Shown: one piece after another, positions 7,745 to 16,340 of the stretch
Numbering within the stretch: position 1 is the stretch's first letter
Layout of the letters: the number at the start of each line of letters is the position of its first letter
NCBI GenBank assembly: GCA_016871725.1
Contig: VHCL01000012.1
Location: forward strand, 1 to 41,865
Reading direction: 5' to 3'
Length of the DNA stretch: 41,865 nucleotides
Source of the DNA: Verrucomicrobiota bacterium
GTDB lineage: Bacteria; Verrucomicrobiota; Verrucomicrobiia; Opitutales; UBA953
Program-made: the position numbers and the translations under genes
The notes under the pieces: model-generated
Seen by the model: only the letters and a program-made list of their open reading frames with translations
Told to the model about the DNA's origin: nothing
Database searches by the model: none

Positions 7745-8897
7745 AACCGTCCTCGGCGCCGAGGATCTCCACCTCGAGGCGCACGAACATCAGGGGGATC
7801 GGCGGACGGAAACGACCCTGCAGGCGCACCGCGTCCTTCTCGGTCGTGACGATCATCTCGGCCTTGGCCTGCATGGCCTGGTCGAGCACCTCGTCGAGGT
7901 CCTCGTCGTTGAAGGCATGGTGGTCGAGGAACCGGCGGTTGGCCGCGAGGACCGCGCCCTGGCCCGTGAGCAGTTCCTCGAACCGTTCCGGGGTCGCGAT
8001 GCCCGAGAACGCCGCGACGCGCTTGCCGGCGAGCTCGGACATCGGCAGCCGCCGCGGGCCGTCGACCTCGACGAGCTCCTTGGCGCCGTGGGCGCAGGCG
8101 ACGATCTCCGCCTTGGCGTTGTGGCGGCGGATGAGCGCCACGAGGTCGGGATCGGGCGGACCGACGGACTTCGTCAGGAAGACGTAGGAAGCCCGGCTGA
8201 GGTTGGCGACCGGCTCGCGCAGCACCCCGCGGGGCAGCATCGCGCCGTTGCCGAACGGGTCGCGGCTGTCGACCAGGAGGAGGTTGATCTGGCCGCGCAG
8301 CGGCAGGTACTGGAGGCCGTCGTCGAGCAGGATGGTGTCCACGCCGAAACGACGGAGCGCGAAGCGTCCGCCTTCGACGCGGTCGCGGTCCACGATCACG
8401 ACGACGCCGTCGCCGCAGAGGTTCTGCGCGAGCATGTAGGGTTCGTCGCCGGCTTCGTCGGGACCGACGAGCACCGCGCGGCCGTCCGAAACGACCAGCG
8501 GATCGGGCCGGCTCGCCTGCGTCAGCCAGCGCCAGAAGCGCTTCATCATCGAGTCCGAGGCCCCTTTGTATCCGCGCGAGAGGATGGCGACACGACGACC
8601 GCGGGATGCCAGGACCTTCGCCATCTTGAGCACGATGGGTGTCTTGCCCGTGCCGCCGACCGTCAGATTTCCCACGACGACCACCTTGCAGCCCAACGGC
8701 GTGTCGCGGAACACCCGGTTACGATAAAGCCACAGACGCAGCCTGACCAGGACTTCGAAGACCCAGGACAGGACCGTCAGGAAGGCCCCGAGCAGGGCCG
8801 CCCCGAACCCGCGCCGACGTCCGTAGACCACGTCCACGGCGTAGCTCGCGATCGCCTCGCCCAGGGAGGAAAAGTAACCTCTATGCTTCGCGGCCAT
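7692..8897 (-). CDS. lpxK: Tetraacyldisaccharide 4'-kinase LpxK
   Basis: LpxK phosphorylates the 4' position of the lipid A precursor disaccharide-1-phosphate at the inner face of the cytoplasmic membrane to give lipid IVA. The protein has 401 residues. A hydrophobic, membrane-associating N-terminal segment (about residues 32-58) is followed by the P-loop VVVGNLTVGGTGKTPIVL (about 73-90), the family hallmark AILSRGYKG, DEAGDEPYMLAQ, the acidic segment ILLDDGLQY, and VVVIVDRDRVEGG. The C-terminal half has AFSGIATPERFEELL and VTTEKDAVRL. ATG 8897 is the first good in-frame ATG; no Shine-Dalgarno is seen. Its presence indicates lipid A and an outer membrane. It is not next to other lipid A genes here. 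Confidence 0.95.
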   Translation of the reverse strand: MAAKHRGYFSSLGEAIASYAVDVVYGRRRGFGAALLGAFLTVLSWVFEVLVRLRLWLYRNRVFRDTPLGCKVVVVGNLTVGGTGKTPIVLKMAKVLASRGRRVAILSRGYKGASDSMMKRFWRWLTQASRPDPLVVSDGRAVLVGPDEAGDEPYMLAQNLCGDGVVVIVDRDRVEGGRFALRRFGVDTILLDDGLQYLPLRGQINLLLVDSRDPFGNGAMLPRGVLREPVANLSRASYVFLTKSVGPPDPDLVALIRRHNAKAEIVACAHGAKELVEVDGPRRLPMSELAGKRVAAFSGIATPERFEELLTGQGAVLAANRRFLDHHAFNDEDLDEVLDQAMQAKAEMIVTTEKDAVRLQGRFRPPIPLMFVRLEVEILGAEDGFNAAVERICLGPSSSAR

Positions 8898-8963
8898 GGA
8901 CGAATTGATGCAAAGTTGTTTGACGAAGGCAACCATCCCGATTGAGAAGGACGACCCAGCGCC

Positions 8964-9365
8964 ATGCTCGTACACCTGTTGCGCACCAAACTTCTCCGAG
9001 CCGAGGTCACCGCGGCCCGGCTCGATTACGAGGGCTCCCTGGCCGTCGACCGCGAGCTCATGGCCCTCGTCGGGATGCTCCCGTATGAGAAGATCCTGGT
9101 CGGCAACCTGGCCAACGGAGAGCGATTCGAGACCTACGCCATCCCCGCCCCGGCCGGGACCCGTGAGATCTGCCTGAACGGCGCCACGGCCCACCTCGGC
9201 AAGCCCGGCGACCTCCTGGTCATCATGAGCTTCACCAGCGTGGACCATAGCGTCGCCTCGACCTGGAAACCCCGGACCGCCACCCTGGCCGAGCGCAACC
9301 GCCGCATCGTCCGCCTCGAGAACCCCGAAGTCCCCGTCGAACTCCTCACCACCTTCCAACGATGA
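8964..9365 (+). CDS. panD: Aspartate 1-decarboxylase PanD (pyruvoyl enzyme precursor)
   Basis: PanD decarboxylates L-aspartate to beta-alanine for pantothenate and CoA synthesis. The 133-residue proenzyme cuts itself between Gly24 and Ser25, and Ser25 becomes the pyruvoyl group. Both residues are present in YEGSLAVD. The other active-site residues fall at the same positions as in E. coli PanD: Lys9, Arg54, Thr57 and Tyr58 (NGERFETYAI). INGAAAHL of the family appears as LNGATAHLGKPGDLLVI. It shares a 4-base ATGA overlap with the aminotransferase that follows. The 66-base gap to divergent lpxK holds a TTGACG but no convincing -10 box. Confidence 0.97.
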   Translation: MLVHLLRTKLLRAEVTAARLDYEGSLAVDRELMALVGMLPYEKILVGNLANGERFETYAIPAPAGTREICLNGATAHLGKPGDLLVIMSFTSVDHSVASTWKPRTATLAERNRRIVRLENPEVPVELLTTFQR

Positions 9366-10441
9366 GCTATCGTCTCTACATCCCCGGCCCCCTCACCGTC
9401 TCCGATTCGATCGTCCAGGCCATGGGCAAGCCCATGATCGGCCACCGCTCCGGCGACTTCGTGAAGCTTTACAACGACATGCAGCCCCGCCTGCAGTCGA
9501 TGTTCTATACCCAGGACCCGGTCTACCTCGCCACCAGCTCCGCCTGGGGCGTGATGGAAGGCGCCCTCCGCAACGTCTGCCGCAAGGGCGTGCTCAACTG
9601 CATGAACGGCGCGTTCTCCGACAAATGGAACGACGTGGCCAAGCGCTGCGGCAAGTACGCCGAAGCCCTGAAGTTCGAATGGGGCCAGCCCGTCGACCCC
9701 GCGCAGGTCCGCGCCGCCCTCGCCACCGGTAAGTTCGACTGCATCACCTTCATACATTCCGAGACCTCGACCGGAACCCTCTCGCCCATCGCCGACATCA
9801 TGGCCGTGGTCCGCGAGTTCCCCGACGTCATCTCGATCGCCGACACCGTCAGCTCGTTCTCGACCATCCCGATCAGGAAGGACGAGCTCGGCATCGACAT
9901 CTTCCTGACCGGCTCCCAGAAGGCCCTCGCCCTGCCCCCCGGCCTCGCGATCTTCGCCGTCAGCGAACGCGCCCGCGAACGCGCCAAGCAGTCCCCGGAC
10001 CGCGGCTACTACTTCGACCTGATCGAGTTCCACGACAACCACGTCAAGGGCATGACGCCCTCGACGCCGTGCATCTCGCTCTTCTACGGCCTCCAGCAGC
10101 GGCTGCTCGAGATCGAGGCCGAAGGCCTGGACAACCGCTACGCCCGCCACCTGCGCCTCAACGAGCGCATGCGCGCCTGGGGCCTCGCCAAGGGCTTCTC
10201 CCTCCTGCCGGACGTCAAGTACGGCACCCGCGGCCTCAACTGCTTCAGGAACGACCGCAACGCCGACCTCGAGCGCCTCAACAAGACCCTCAAGTCGCGC
10301 CACAAGCTCGTGATCGACGGCGGCTACGGCAAGCTGAAGGGGAAGACCTTCCGCATCTCGAACATGGGCGACGAGACCGACGCCTCCATCGCCGCCCTGA
10401 TCGCCGCCTTGGACGACTCCTTCGCCGAGCAAGGAATGTAA
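9362..10441 (+). CDS. Class V aminotransferase (alanine/serine-glyoxylate aminotransferase family)
   Basis: This fold-type I PLP enzyme has 359 residues. YIPGPLTVSDSIVQAMGKPM and IGHRSGDF near the N-terminus, then ATSSAWGVMEGALRN, match the alanine-glyoxylate/serine-pyruvate aminotransferase family. Asp161 in SIADTVSSF should contact the pyridine nitrogen, and Lys187 in LTGSQKALALPPG should form the Schiff base. FRISNMGDETDASIAALIAAL matches the family C-terminus. The substrate cannot be told from sequence; alanine, serine or aspartate with glyoxylate or pyruvate are all possible, and a phosphoserine aminotransferase role cannot be excluded. The 4-base overlap with panD indicates tight co-expression and hints at a link with beta-alanine, aspartate or serine metabolism. 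Confidence 0.88.
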   Translation: MSYRLYIPGPLTVSDSIVQAMGKPMIGHRSGDFVKLYNDMQPRLQSMFYTQDPVYLATSSAWGVMEGALRNVCRKGVLNCMNGAFSDKWNDVAKRCGKYAEALKFEWGQPVDPAQVRAALATGKFDCITFIHSETSTGTLSPIADIMAVVREFPDVISIADTVSSFSTIPIRKDELGIDIFLTGSQKALALPPGLAIFAVSERARERAKQSPDRGYYFDLIEFHDNHVKGMTPSTPCISLFYGLQQRLLEIEAEGLDNRYARHLRLNERMRAWGLAKGFSLLPDVKYGTRGLNCFRNDRNADLERLNKTLKSRHKLVIDGGYGKLKGKTFRISNMGDETDASIAALIAALDDSFAEQGM

Positions 10442-10471
10442 CCGGTTTGACCATCGGTTATCATCCCACGC

Positions 10472-13210
10472 ATGCGCAAGAAGTCGCCCAAGTCCGCCTC
10501 CGAAGCCTCCGCCCCCGCCGGCTCCAAGACCCTCGTCATCGCCGAGAAGCCGTCCGTCGCGGCCGACCTGGCGAAGGTCCTCAAGGTGCCCAAGGCCACC
10601 AGCGACTACTTCGAGAACGACCGGTGGGTGATCAGCTCCTCGATCGGTCACGTCGTCCGCCTGAACGACCCGCAGGACCTCGACGAGAAGTTCAAGCGCT
10701 GGACGCTCAAGGACCTGCCGATCCTGCCCGACGACTTCGACGGCTCGGCCCGCCCCGGCATCCTGAAGGTCGTCATCAGCGAGCGTAACAACGGCGACCG
10801 CTTCAAGCTGCTCAAGAAGCTCCTCGCCCGACCCGATGTCGGCGAAGTCGTCAACGCCTGCGACGCCGGTCGCGAAGGCGAGCTCATCTTCCACTACATC
10901 TATCAGCTGGCGAAATGCCGCCTGCCGGTCCGCCGCCTGTGGCTGGCCAGCATGACCAACGCGGCCATCGCCGAGGCCTTCGCCCACCTGCTGCCCGAAT
11001 CCGCCAAGGCCGGCCTGCTCGGTTCGGCCATCTGCCGTTCCCAGGCCGACTGGCTGGTGGGCATGAACGGCAGCCGCTACGGCACCATCCGCATCGGCGG
11101 TGCCAAGCGCGACGTGTTCTCCGTCGGCCGCGTCCAGACCCCGACGCTCATGCTCCTGGTGAAGCGCGAGTTCGAGATCCGCAACTTCGTCCCTAAGACC
11201 TTCTGGAAGATCGAAGGTGACTTCGGCGTGACCCAGGGCGGCTACCGCGGCGCCGCGCAGGTGCCCGGCGTGACCGACCGCAAGGAAGCAGAGCGCTTCT
11301 ACGACGAAGCCCAGGCCCGGCAGGTCGCCGAGGAGACCCTCAGGCTCGGCGTCGGCGTCGTCTCCGACGAACGCAAGCCCAAGAAGGAGAGCGCCCCGCG
11401 CCTCTTCGACCTCACGACCCTCCAGCGCGAGGGCAACCGCCGCTTCGGCTTCTCGGCCAAGACGACACTCGGCGTCGCCCAGGCCCTGTACGAGAAGCAC
11501 AAGGCGCTCACCTACCCGCGCACCGACTCGCAGTACCTGCCCGAGGACTACGTCGCGAACGCCAAGGCCGCCCTGCAGTCCCTCGAAGGCGCCCACCCCG
11601 CCGGCGTCTTCGCCAAGGAAGCCCTCCGCGCCGGCTGGGTCGACGCCGCCGGCCGCCGCGTCTTCGACAACAAGAAGGTCAGCGACCACTTCGCCATCGT
11701 CCCCACCGGCACGATCCCGCACGGCCTCACCGACGTCGAGCAGAAGGTCTACGACCTCGTCGTCCGGCGCTTCGTCGGCGTCTTCTTCCCGATGGCCGAG
11801 TTCGAGGAGACCGTCCGCACGACGACGGTCGGAGCCCATCAGTTCCGCACCACCGGCAAGGTCCTCGTCGTCGCCGGCTGGCGCGCGGTCTGGGGCCAGG
11901 AGGCCGAAGCCGACGAAGACAAGGACAAGGAAGGCTCCGCCAGCCTGCCCGCGCTGGTCGCCGCCGACGGCGTCCCCGCCCAGGCCAAGGTCCGCGGCGT
12001 CGACGTGAAGGAAGACGCCACCAAGCCGCCGGCCCGTTACAACGAAGCCTCGCTCCTCGGCGCGATGGAGAACGCCGGCAAGCTCGTCGACGACGAGGCG
12101 CTCGCCGAGGCGATGAAGGAACGCGGCCTCGGCACCCCCGCCACCCGCGCCGCCACCATCGAAGAACTCCTGGCGAAGACCTACATCGAACGTCAGGGCA
12201 AAGAGCTCGTGCCGATGGCCAAGGCCTTCCAGCTGCATCAGTTCCTCACCCAGAAGAGCAAGGGCATGTCCTTCCTCGTGGAGCCGCAGCTGACCGGCGA
12301 GTGGGAATACAAGCTCAAGCAGATCGAGCACGGCGAACTCACGGCCGAGGCGTTCATCCGGGAGATCAAGGCCCAGGTCCGCGAGATGCTGGCCGGCGCG
12401 ACCGACCCGGCGCCGTCCGCGGAACTGAGCCCGCAGGTGCTCTCCCCGACCGACGGGAAGCCCCTGCTCACCGACGGCGAGAAGTACTTCTCCCAGGACA
12501 AGGCCGGCGCCACCGACCGGCCCAAGATGACCATCTACGCGGAGATGAACGGCCACCGGATCACGCCCGCCGAAGTCGCCGAGCTCGTCGCGAAGCGCCG
12601 CATCGGCCCCTACTCCGACTTCCGCTCGATGAAGTCGGGCAAGAACTTCACGGGCTACATCGACCTCGTCGACCCGGACACCATCAAGCCCCGCGGCGCC
12701 GAGGAGAAGACGGAGGCCGCCCCGGCCGCCGAAGCCGAAGGGACCGCGCCCGCCAAGACCCCGCGCAAGACCAAGCCGAAGGCCCCGAGCGGCAAGCTCA
12801 AGGCCGTCCTCTATTTCCCGCCGCGCGAAGGCGCCGACGGCAATCCCGACGCCTTCGACGCCGAATGGCCGGTGCTCGGCCCCTGCCCGGTCAGCGGCCT
12901 GCCCGTGCAGCATACGCCGACGGCCGGTTACCGCGTCTGTCCGCACAAGGCGCAGGAAGCCGGCGCCAAGAAGACCTTCAGCCTGAACGCCGAGATGCTC
13001 AAGTGCCCGGTGTCACCGGACGACGTCCGGCGCCTGCTCAACGAAGGCAAGACCGGCTTGAAGAAGTTCGTCTCCAACCGCACGAAGCGGACGTTCGAGG
13101 CCTTCCTCGTGGCCGACAAGGCCAAGGGTTGGTGGTTCGAGTTCCCGCCCCGCAAGCCGAAGGCGGCCAAGGGCGCGCCCGCCGAGAAGAAGGCCGACGA
13201 GCCTTTCTGA
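10472..13210 (+). CDS. topB: Type IA DNA topoisomerase III (TopB-like)
   Basis: This type IA topoisomerase cuts and passes single strands and decatenates DNA. It has 912 residues. After a basic leader of about 20 residues, KTLVIAEKPSVAADLAKVL starts the Toprim domain, with the metal-binding acidic residues of NACDAGREGELIF. The catalytic tyrosine is Tyr348 in LTYPRTDSQYLPEDY. GLGTPATRAATIEELL is also typical. The C-terminal third carries two topoisomerase C-terminal repeat units (around IGPYSDFRSMKSGKNFTGYI and around NEGKTGLKKFVSNR), separated by an Ala/Lys/Pro linker and a Cys/His-containing stretch (CPVSGLPVQH...VCPHKA). The stop abuts the stop of the convergent neighbour in the hexamer TGATCA. 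No other replication gene is adjacent. Confidence 0.94.
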   Translation: MRKKSPKSASEASAPAGSKTLVIAEKPSVAADLAKVLKVPKATSDYFENDRWVISSSIGHVVRLNDPQDLDEKFKRWTLKDLPILPDDFDGSARPGILKVVISERNNGDRFKLLKKLLARPDVGEVVNACDAGREGELIFHYIYQLAKCRLPVRRLWLASMTNAAIAEAFAHLLPESAKAGLLGSAICRSQADWLVGMNGSRYGTIRIGGAKRDVFSVGRVQTPTLMLLVKREFEIRNFVPKTFWKIEGDFGVTQGGYRGAAQVPGVTDRKEAERFYDEAQARQVAEETLRLGVGVVSDERKPKKESAPRLFDLTTLQREGNRRFGFSAKTTLGVAQALYEKHKALTYPRTDSQYLPEDYVANAKAALQSLEGAHPAGVFAKEALRAGWVDAAGRRVFDNKKVSDHFAIVPTGTIPHGLTDVEQKVYDLVVRRFVGVFFPMAEFEETVRTTTVGAHQFRTTGKVLVVAGWRAVWGQEAEADEDKDKEGSASLPALVAADGVPAQAKVRGVDVKEDATKPPARYNEASLLGAMENAGKLVDDEALAEAMKERGLGTPATRAATIEELLAKTYIERQGKELVPMAKAFQLHQFLTQKSKGMSFLVEPQLTGEWEYKLKQIEHGELTAEAFIREIKAQVREMLAGATDPAPSAELSPQVLSPTDGKPLLTDGEKYFSQDKAGATDRPKMTIYAEMNGHRITPAEVAELVAKRRIGPYSDFRSMKSGKNFTGYIDLVDPDTIKPRGAEEKTEAAPAAEAEGTAPAKTPRKTKPKAPSGKLKAVLYFPPREGADGNPDAFDAEWPVLGPCPVSGLPVQHTPTAGYRVCPHKAQEAGAKKTFSLNAEMLKCPVSPDDVRRLLNEGKTGLKKFVSNRTKRTFEAFLVADKAKGWWFEFPPRKPKAAKGAPAEKKADEPF

Positions 13211-13981
13211 TCAGCGCTCCCAGGCCTGGTGTGGGATCCGGAGCTCGGGCCTGACCCGCAGCACTTCCTCCATCGTCCGCAGGCGCTGGAGGTCGTCGGG
13301 GAAGCCGTCTTCCTTCGGCAGCATGCGCGTAGTCCAATACTGGCGGAGCCAGCGATAGGCTTCCTCCCGGCGGCCGTCCTCCCAGAGCGTCTGCGCGCAG
13401 ATGCGGGCCGCGTACCACGGGGCGTCCGGCGCCTCGGCTGCGGTCTGATAATAGGAGGCGGCGAGGCGGTGGTCCTTCAGCTTGATCTCGGCGAGCTGGG
13501 CGGCGCAGAGCACCAAGGGCGTGGTGGTCTTGGCGTGACGGCGGCCTTCCTCGAGGATGTCGATGCCGCGGCGGGCATACGACTTGAAGAGCCGCTCCTG
13601 GGTCTCGGCCGGCACCTTGGCGTAGCCGCCGCGGCGGCGGATCTCCCAGTGGGCGAGGTCGAACCCGACCGCGTAGCCGGTGTTCTCCCAGAAATAACGG
13701 GAATGCGGGTCAAGGGCGCAGGCCGCCCGCATCAGGGCTTCGCAACCGGCGCGGTCGCGGCGTTCCCAGAGCACGTAGCTCCGGATCCAGGTGAGGTCGG
13801 CGACGACCGTGCGCAGCCCGCCGAGGATGCCCAGCAGGACGCCTTGCCCGAGGGTCGGCTCGAGCTCCTTGCGACCGATCTCGGGGATCTGCGGACGGAC
13901 GCCGCGCCAGGCCCGCTCCGCCATGGCGCCGGCGGCGAGCAGCGCGAGACCCGCGCACAGCCAAGGCGCGAAGCGACGCAT
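13211..13981 (-). CDS. Membrane-anchored helical-repeat (TPR-like) protein downstream of an ABC exporter
   Basis: The protein has 256 residues. An N-terminal signal anchor (about residues 5-21, APWLCAGLALLAAGAMA) is followed by a short charged linker, a Gly/Leu-rich segment (LGQGVLLGILGGLRTVVADL) and then helices spaced like TPR units (CEALMRAACALDPHSRYFWE; LVLCAAQLAEIKLKDHRLAA; YAARICAQTLWEDGRREEAY). I do not recognise a named family. Its start codon shares one base with the stop of the ABC permease gene (TGATG), so it is surely co-translated with that transporter and probably works with it outside the cytoplasmic membrane. It ends exactly where topB ends, on the other strand. Confidence 0.82.
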   Translation of the reverse strand: MRRFAPWLCAGLALLAAGAMAERAWRGVRPQIPEIGRKELEPTLGQGVLLGILGGLRTVVADLTWIRSYVLWERRDRAGCEALMRAACALDPHSRYFWENTGYAVGFDLAHWEIRRRGGYAKVPAETQERLFKSYARRGIDILEEGRRHAKTTTPLVLCAAQLAEIKLKDHRLAASYYQTAAEAPDAPWYAARICAQTLWEDGRREEAYRWLRQYWTTRMLPKEDGFPDDLQRLRTMEEVLRVRPELRIPHQAWER

Positions 13982-14814
13982 CAGATCTCCCTCCGTCCGA
14001 AGAGGAGCGCCCCGAGGAACACGTAGGCGGCCATGTACGCCGCGCCCGCCAGGACGACGGCGCCGACGGCGTCGGCCGGCACGCCCGTCGCTCCGAGCAC
14101 CAGCGCGTCGCCGATGTTGAACTGCTGGAGGTTCGGCAGGACCCGGCTCGTGCACCAGAGCAAGGCCTCGTAGGCCGGCGATTCGGTCGGCTTCAGGATG
14201 GCGTCCTGCGCGATCCACTGCAGCTGACCGGCGACGACGGCCAGCGCGCCGACGACGACCGCGTAAAGGAACGTCCGGGCCAGCGACGAGATCGCGAGCA
14301 CGATCGAGGCGACCACGCCGAGACGCAGCCACTGCAGCAAGGCGAACTGCGCGAGGCCGGAGGCGCTGAACGTCGGCGGGACCTTGCCCGACTGTTCGGC
14401 GAGCAGGAGCAGTTCCTGCTCGCGGCCCCAGAGGACGACGCCGAGGAGGGCCGACAGCACGCCCACGAAGACCGCGAGCACGGCCCACGCGCCGGCGAAC
14501 TTGCCGAGGAGGAACTCGCCGCGGCCCAGGGGCTTGGCGAGCAAGGTCAGGGCGGTCCGGTTGTCCATCTCGCTGAAGAACAGCTGGGCGGTCATCACGA
14601 CGGCGAGGACCGAACCGAAGAGGAACATGCCGCCGAAGCCGAAGTCGGCGATGAACTTCAGTTCGCCGTGTCCGAAGTCCAGGACCCGGAAGGAGACGGA
14701 GGAGAGGGCCATCGCCGCCCCGAGGATGAGCAGGAAGGCGAAGAAGCGCTGCCGGACCGCCTCCAGGAAGGTGACCCGGGCGATCCACGAGATGCGGAGG
14801 AAGGAGGCTTGCAT
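13981..14814 (-). CDS. ABC transporter permease (ABC-2 type)
   Basis: This integral membrane protein of 277 residues has about six hydrophobic segments. Clear ones are at residues 25-40 (FFAFLLILGAAMAL), around 60-75, at about 110-125 (VLAVFVGVLSALLGVVL), at about 160-180, near 187-205 (FLYAVVVGALAVVAGQL) and at the C-terminus (VVLAGAAYMAAYVFLGALLF). SEMDNRTALTLLAKPLGRGE FLLGKF resembles the cytoplasmic coupling loop of ABC-2 permeases. It lies seven bases after the ATPase gene and overlaps the next gene by one base. It should form the membrane half of the exporter with that ATPase; the cargo is unknown. The start is ATG 14814. Confidence 0.88.
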   Translation of the reverse strand: MQASFLRISWIARVTFLEAVRQRFFAFLLILGAAMALSSVSFRVLDFGHGELKFIADFGFGGMFLFGSVLAVVMTAQLFFSEMDNRTALTLLAKPLGRGEFLLGKFAGAWAVLAVFVGVLSALLGVVLWGREQELLLLAEQSGKVPPTFSASGLAQFALLQWLRLGVVASIVLAISSLARTFLYAVVVGALAVVAGQLQWIAQDAILKPTESPAYEALLWCTSRVLPNLQQFNIGDALVLGATGVPADAVGAVVLAGAAYMAAYVFLGALLFGRREI

Positions 14815-14821
14815 GGGGGTT

Positions 14822-15673
14822 TCAGGCGTCGCGGCTGCCGGTGACGAGTTCGCGGAAGAGGTCTTCCAAGGAGCGCCGCGGATGGGTGACCGAGGTGACG
14901 ACGGCCCCATGGGCGGCCAAGGCGGCCTCGGCGGCCTCGCGGGCGGCCGGCGTCATGGATTCGACGGTCAGGACATGCCGGTCGCGCCGCGACAGCACGT
15001 CCTCGACGCGGCCTTCGAGCACGAGCCTGCCGCGGTCCATGATGGCGACGCGGTCGCAGACCTGCTCCACCTGACCGAGCAGATGCGAGCACAGCACGAT
15101 GGTCTTCCCCTTCCCGCGCATGGCGTGGATCATGCGTCCGATCGCGGCGGAACCGACGGGGTCGACGCCGGCGGTGGGTTCGTCGAGGATGACGAGCTCG
15201 GGGTCATGGACCACCGCCTGCGCGAAGCCGATGCGCTGCAGCATCCCTTTGGAATAGGTGCCGATGGGGCGGTCGGCCGCTTCGGTCATCGCCGCGAGAC
15301 CGAGCGCGTCCTCGACGGCCGCGGCGACGTCCGCCGACGGCACGCCGCTGAGCCGGGCGCAGTAGCGGACGAGTTCCCGGCCGGTGAGGAACTTGTGGAA
15401 GTAAGGCGCCTCCGGCAGGAAGCCGGTGCGGCGGCGGGCCTCCGGCGTCGCCGACGGGCAGCCGAGGATGCTCACTTCGCCGGCGGTGGCGGACACGAGC
15501 CCGAGGACGATCTTCAACGTGGTGCTCTTGCCGCAGCCGTTCGGCCCCAGCAGTCCGTAGACCTGGCCGCGGGGAATCTCCAAGGAGACGTCGTCGACGG
15601 CGCGCAGCTTGAGGCCGCGCAGGCCGACCCGGAAATCTTTCGTGAGATGGCGGACCGAGATGGCGGATGTCAT
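14822..15673 (-). CDS. ABC transporter ATP-binding protein (ABC-2 exporter type)
   Basis: This nucleotide-binding subunit has 283 residues. Walker A is GLLGPNGCGKSTT (residues 40-52), the signature motif is TYSKGMLQRIGFAQAV (a degenerate LSGGQ common in ABC-2 ATPases), Walker B with the catalytic Glu is LVILDEPTAGVDPVG, and the switch His lies in VLCSHLLGQVEQV. A C-terminal stretch of about 60 residues (SMTPAAREAAEAALAAHG to SLEDLFRELVTG) follows, as in the CcmA/DrrA-like subgroup. The start ATG overlaps the acylphosphatase stop by four bases (15670-15673). With the following permease it forms a multidrug-, lipid- or polysaccharide-type exporter; nothing in the sequence identifies the cargo. 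Confidence 0.94.
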   Translation of the reverse strand: MTSAISVRHLTKDFRVGLRGLKLRAVDDVSLEIPRGQVYGLLGPNGCGKSTTLKIVLGLVSATAGEVSILGCPSATPEARRRTGFLPEAPYFHKFLTGRELVRYCARLSGVPSADVAAAVEDALGLAAMTEAADRPIGTYSKGMLQRIGFAQAVVHDPELVILDEPTAGVDPVGSAAIGRMIHAMRGKGKTIVLCSHLLGQVEQVCDRVAIMDRGRLVLEGRVEDVLSRRDRHVLTVESMTPAAREAAEAALAAHGAVVTSVTHPRRSLEDLFRELVTGSRDA

Positions 15674-15951
15674 CGGCGGATGGAGAAGTCTTGGCAGGTG
15701 CGCAGGCCGGCGAAGGTCTTGATCTCCTCCCCGCGGATATGACCGTCGAGGGACTTGGCGATCTGGTCGGTGAAGGCCTCGACCTCGGCTTCGGCGCCTT
15801 CGGCGTGCAGGTAGACCCGGCCGTCGGCGAGGTTCTGGACGTAGCCGGTCACGTCATAACCGCGGGCCAGACCGAGGACTTGGGCCCTGAAACCGACCCC
15901 TTGGACGTGTCCGACATACCAGACATCACGATGGGAGACATGGGTTGACAT
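15670..15951 (-). CDS. acyP: Acylphosphatase
   Basis: Acylphosphatase hydrolyses carboxyl-phosphate bonds. The protein has 93 residues, the normal size. [10 protein letters not shown] contains the phosphate-binding loop with catalytic Arg22, and [11 protein letters not shown] contains the water-positioning Asn40. The downstream core [15 protein letters not shown] is typical. It is the first gene of a four-gene minus-strand run with an ABC exporter and is joined to the ATPase gene by an ATGA overlap. The start is ATG 15951; the 55-base gap to divergent tatA should hold both promoters, but I see no convincing boxes. Confidence 0.94.
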   Translation of the reverse strand: MSTHVSHRDVWYVGHVQGVGFRAQVLGLARGYDVTGYVQNLADGRVYLHAEGAEAEVEAFTDQIAKSLDGHIRGEEIKTFAGLRTCQDFSIRR

Positions 15952-16006
15952 AGCCTTAACTTCGGGAAATGTTTACTACTCAGCCAATCCCAGCAACCGC
16001 AATCCT

Positions 16007-16303
16007 ATGTCCCTCCACCTCGCCATGCTCGACGGCCCCGTCTTCTGGGCCATCCTCGCCGTAGCCCTGCTCCTTTTCGGTGGCTCCAAGATTCCGGAGC
16101 TCGCCCGCGGCCTGGGCAAGGCGAAGCGCGAATTCAAGAAGGCTTCCGAGGAAGTCGAGACCGAGATCCGCAACGCCACCGAGGAGGACGAGCGTCGTAA
16201 GTATCGCCAGAAGCAGATCGAGGAAGAAGAGCGCGCCGCGATCCGCGCCAAGATCGAGGCCGAAGAACGCGCCAAGCGGGCCCAAGACGGCAAACAGAAC
16301 TGA
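16007..16303 (+). CDS. tatA: Twin-arginine translocase subunit TatA/TatE
   Basis: TatA forms the translocation assembly of the Tat pathway. The protein has 98 residues. A single hydrophobic segment (about residues 9-22, [17 protein letters not shown]) is followed by [16 protein letters not shown], the hinge and amphipathic helix of the family, then a long, highly charged Glu/Lys/Arg tail likely to be helical. No tatB or tatC gene is in the window. TatB could be another reading, but the FG-x-x-K-x-P-E-L-A-R-x-L-G pattern and short length favour TatA. A terminator-like hairpin follows eight bases after the stop. Confidence 0.92.
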   Translation: MSLHLAMLDGPVFWAILAVALLLFGGSKIPELARGLGKAKREFKKASEEVETEIRNATEEDERRKYRQKQIEEEERAAIRAKIEAEERAKRAQDGKQN

Positions 16304-16310
16304 GACCTGA

Positions 16311-16332
16311 GGGGCCTGCCAAGGCCCCTTTT
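16311..16332 (+). terminator. Rho-independent terminator after tatA
   Basis: A perfect 7-base-pair stem (GGGGCCT/AGGCCCC, 16311-16317 with 16322-16328) encloses a 4-base loop and is followed by TTTT. It lies eight bases after the tatA stop. The ribE start codon is only nine bases beyond its last T, leaving no room for a normal promoter between them. Confidence 0.8.
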
Positions 16333-16340
16333 CATTGCCG

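Noticed and set aside
8933..8961. TTGACG in the lpxK-panD gap as a panD promoter
   Set aside because: No acceptable -10 box at a normal spacing.
9134..12946. 1270-codon open frame on the minus strand
   Set aside because: It lies opposite panD, the aminotransferase and topoisomerase III, all with strong family motifs. The translation is Gly/Asp/Val/Leu-rich low-complexity text typical of antisense reading of high-GC genes.
16304..16340. FMN riboswitch before ribE
   Set aside because: Only 37 bases lie between tatA and ribE and they hold a simple hairpin; the conserved riboswitch core cannot fit and is not seen.
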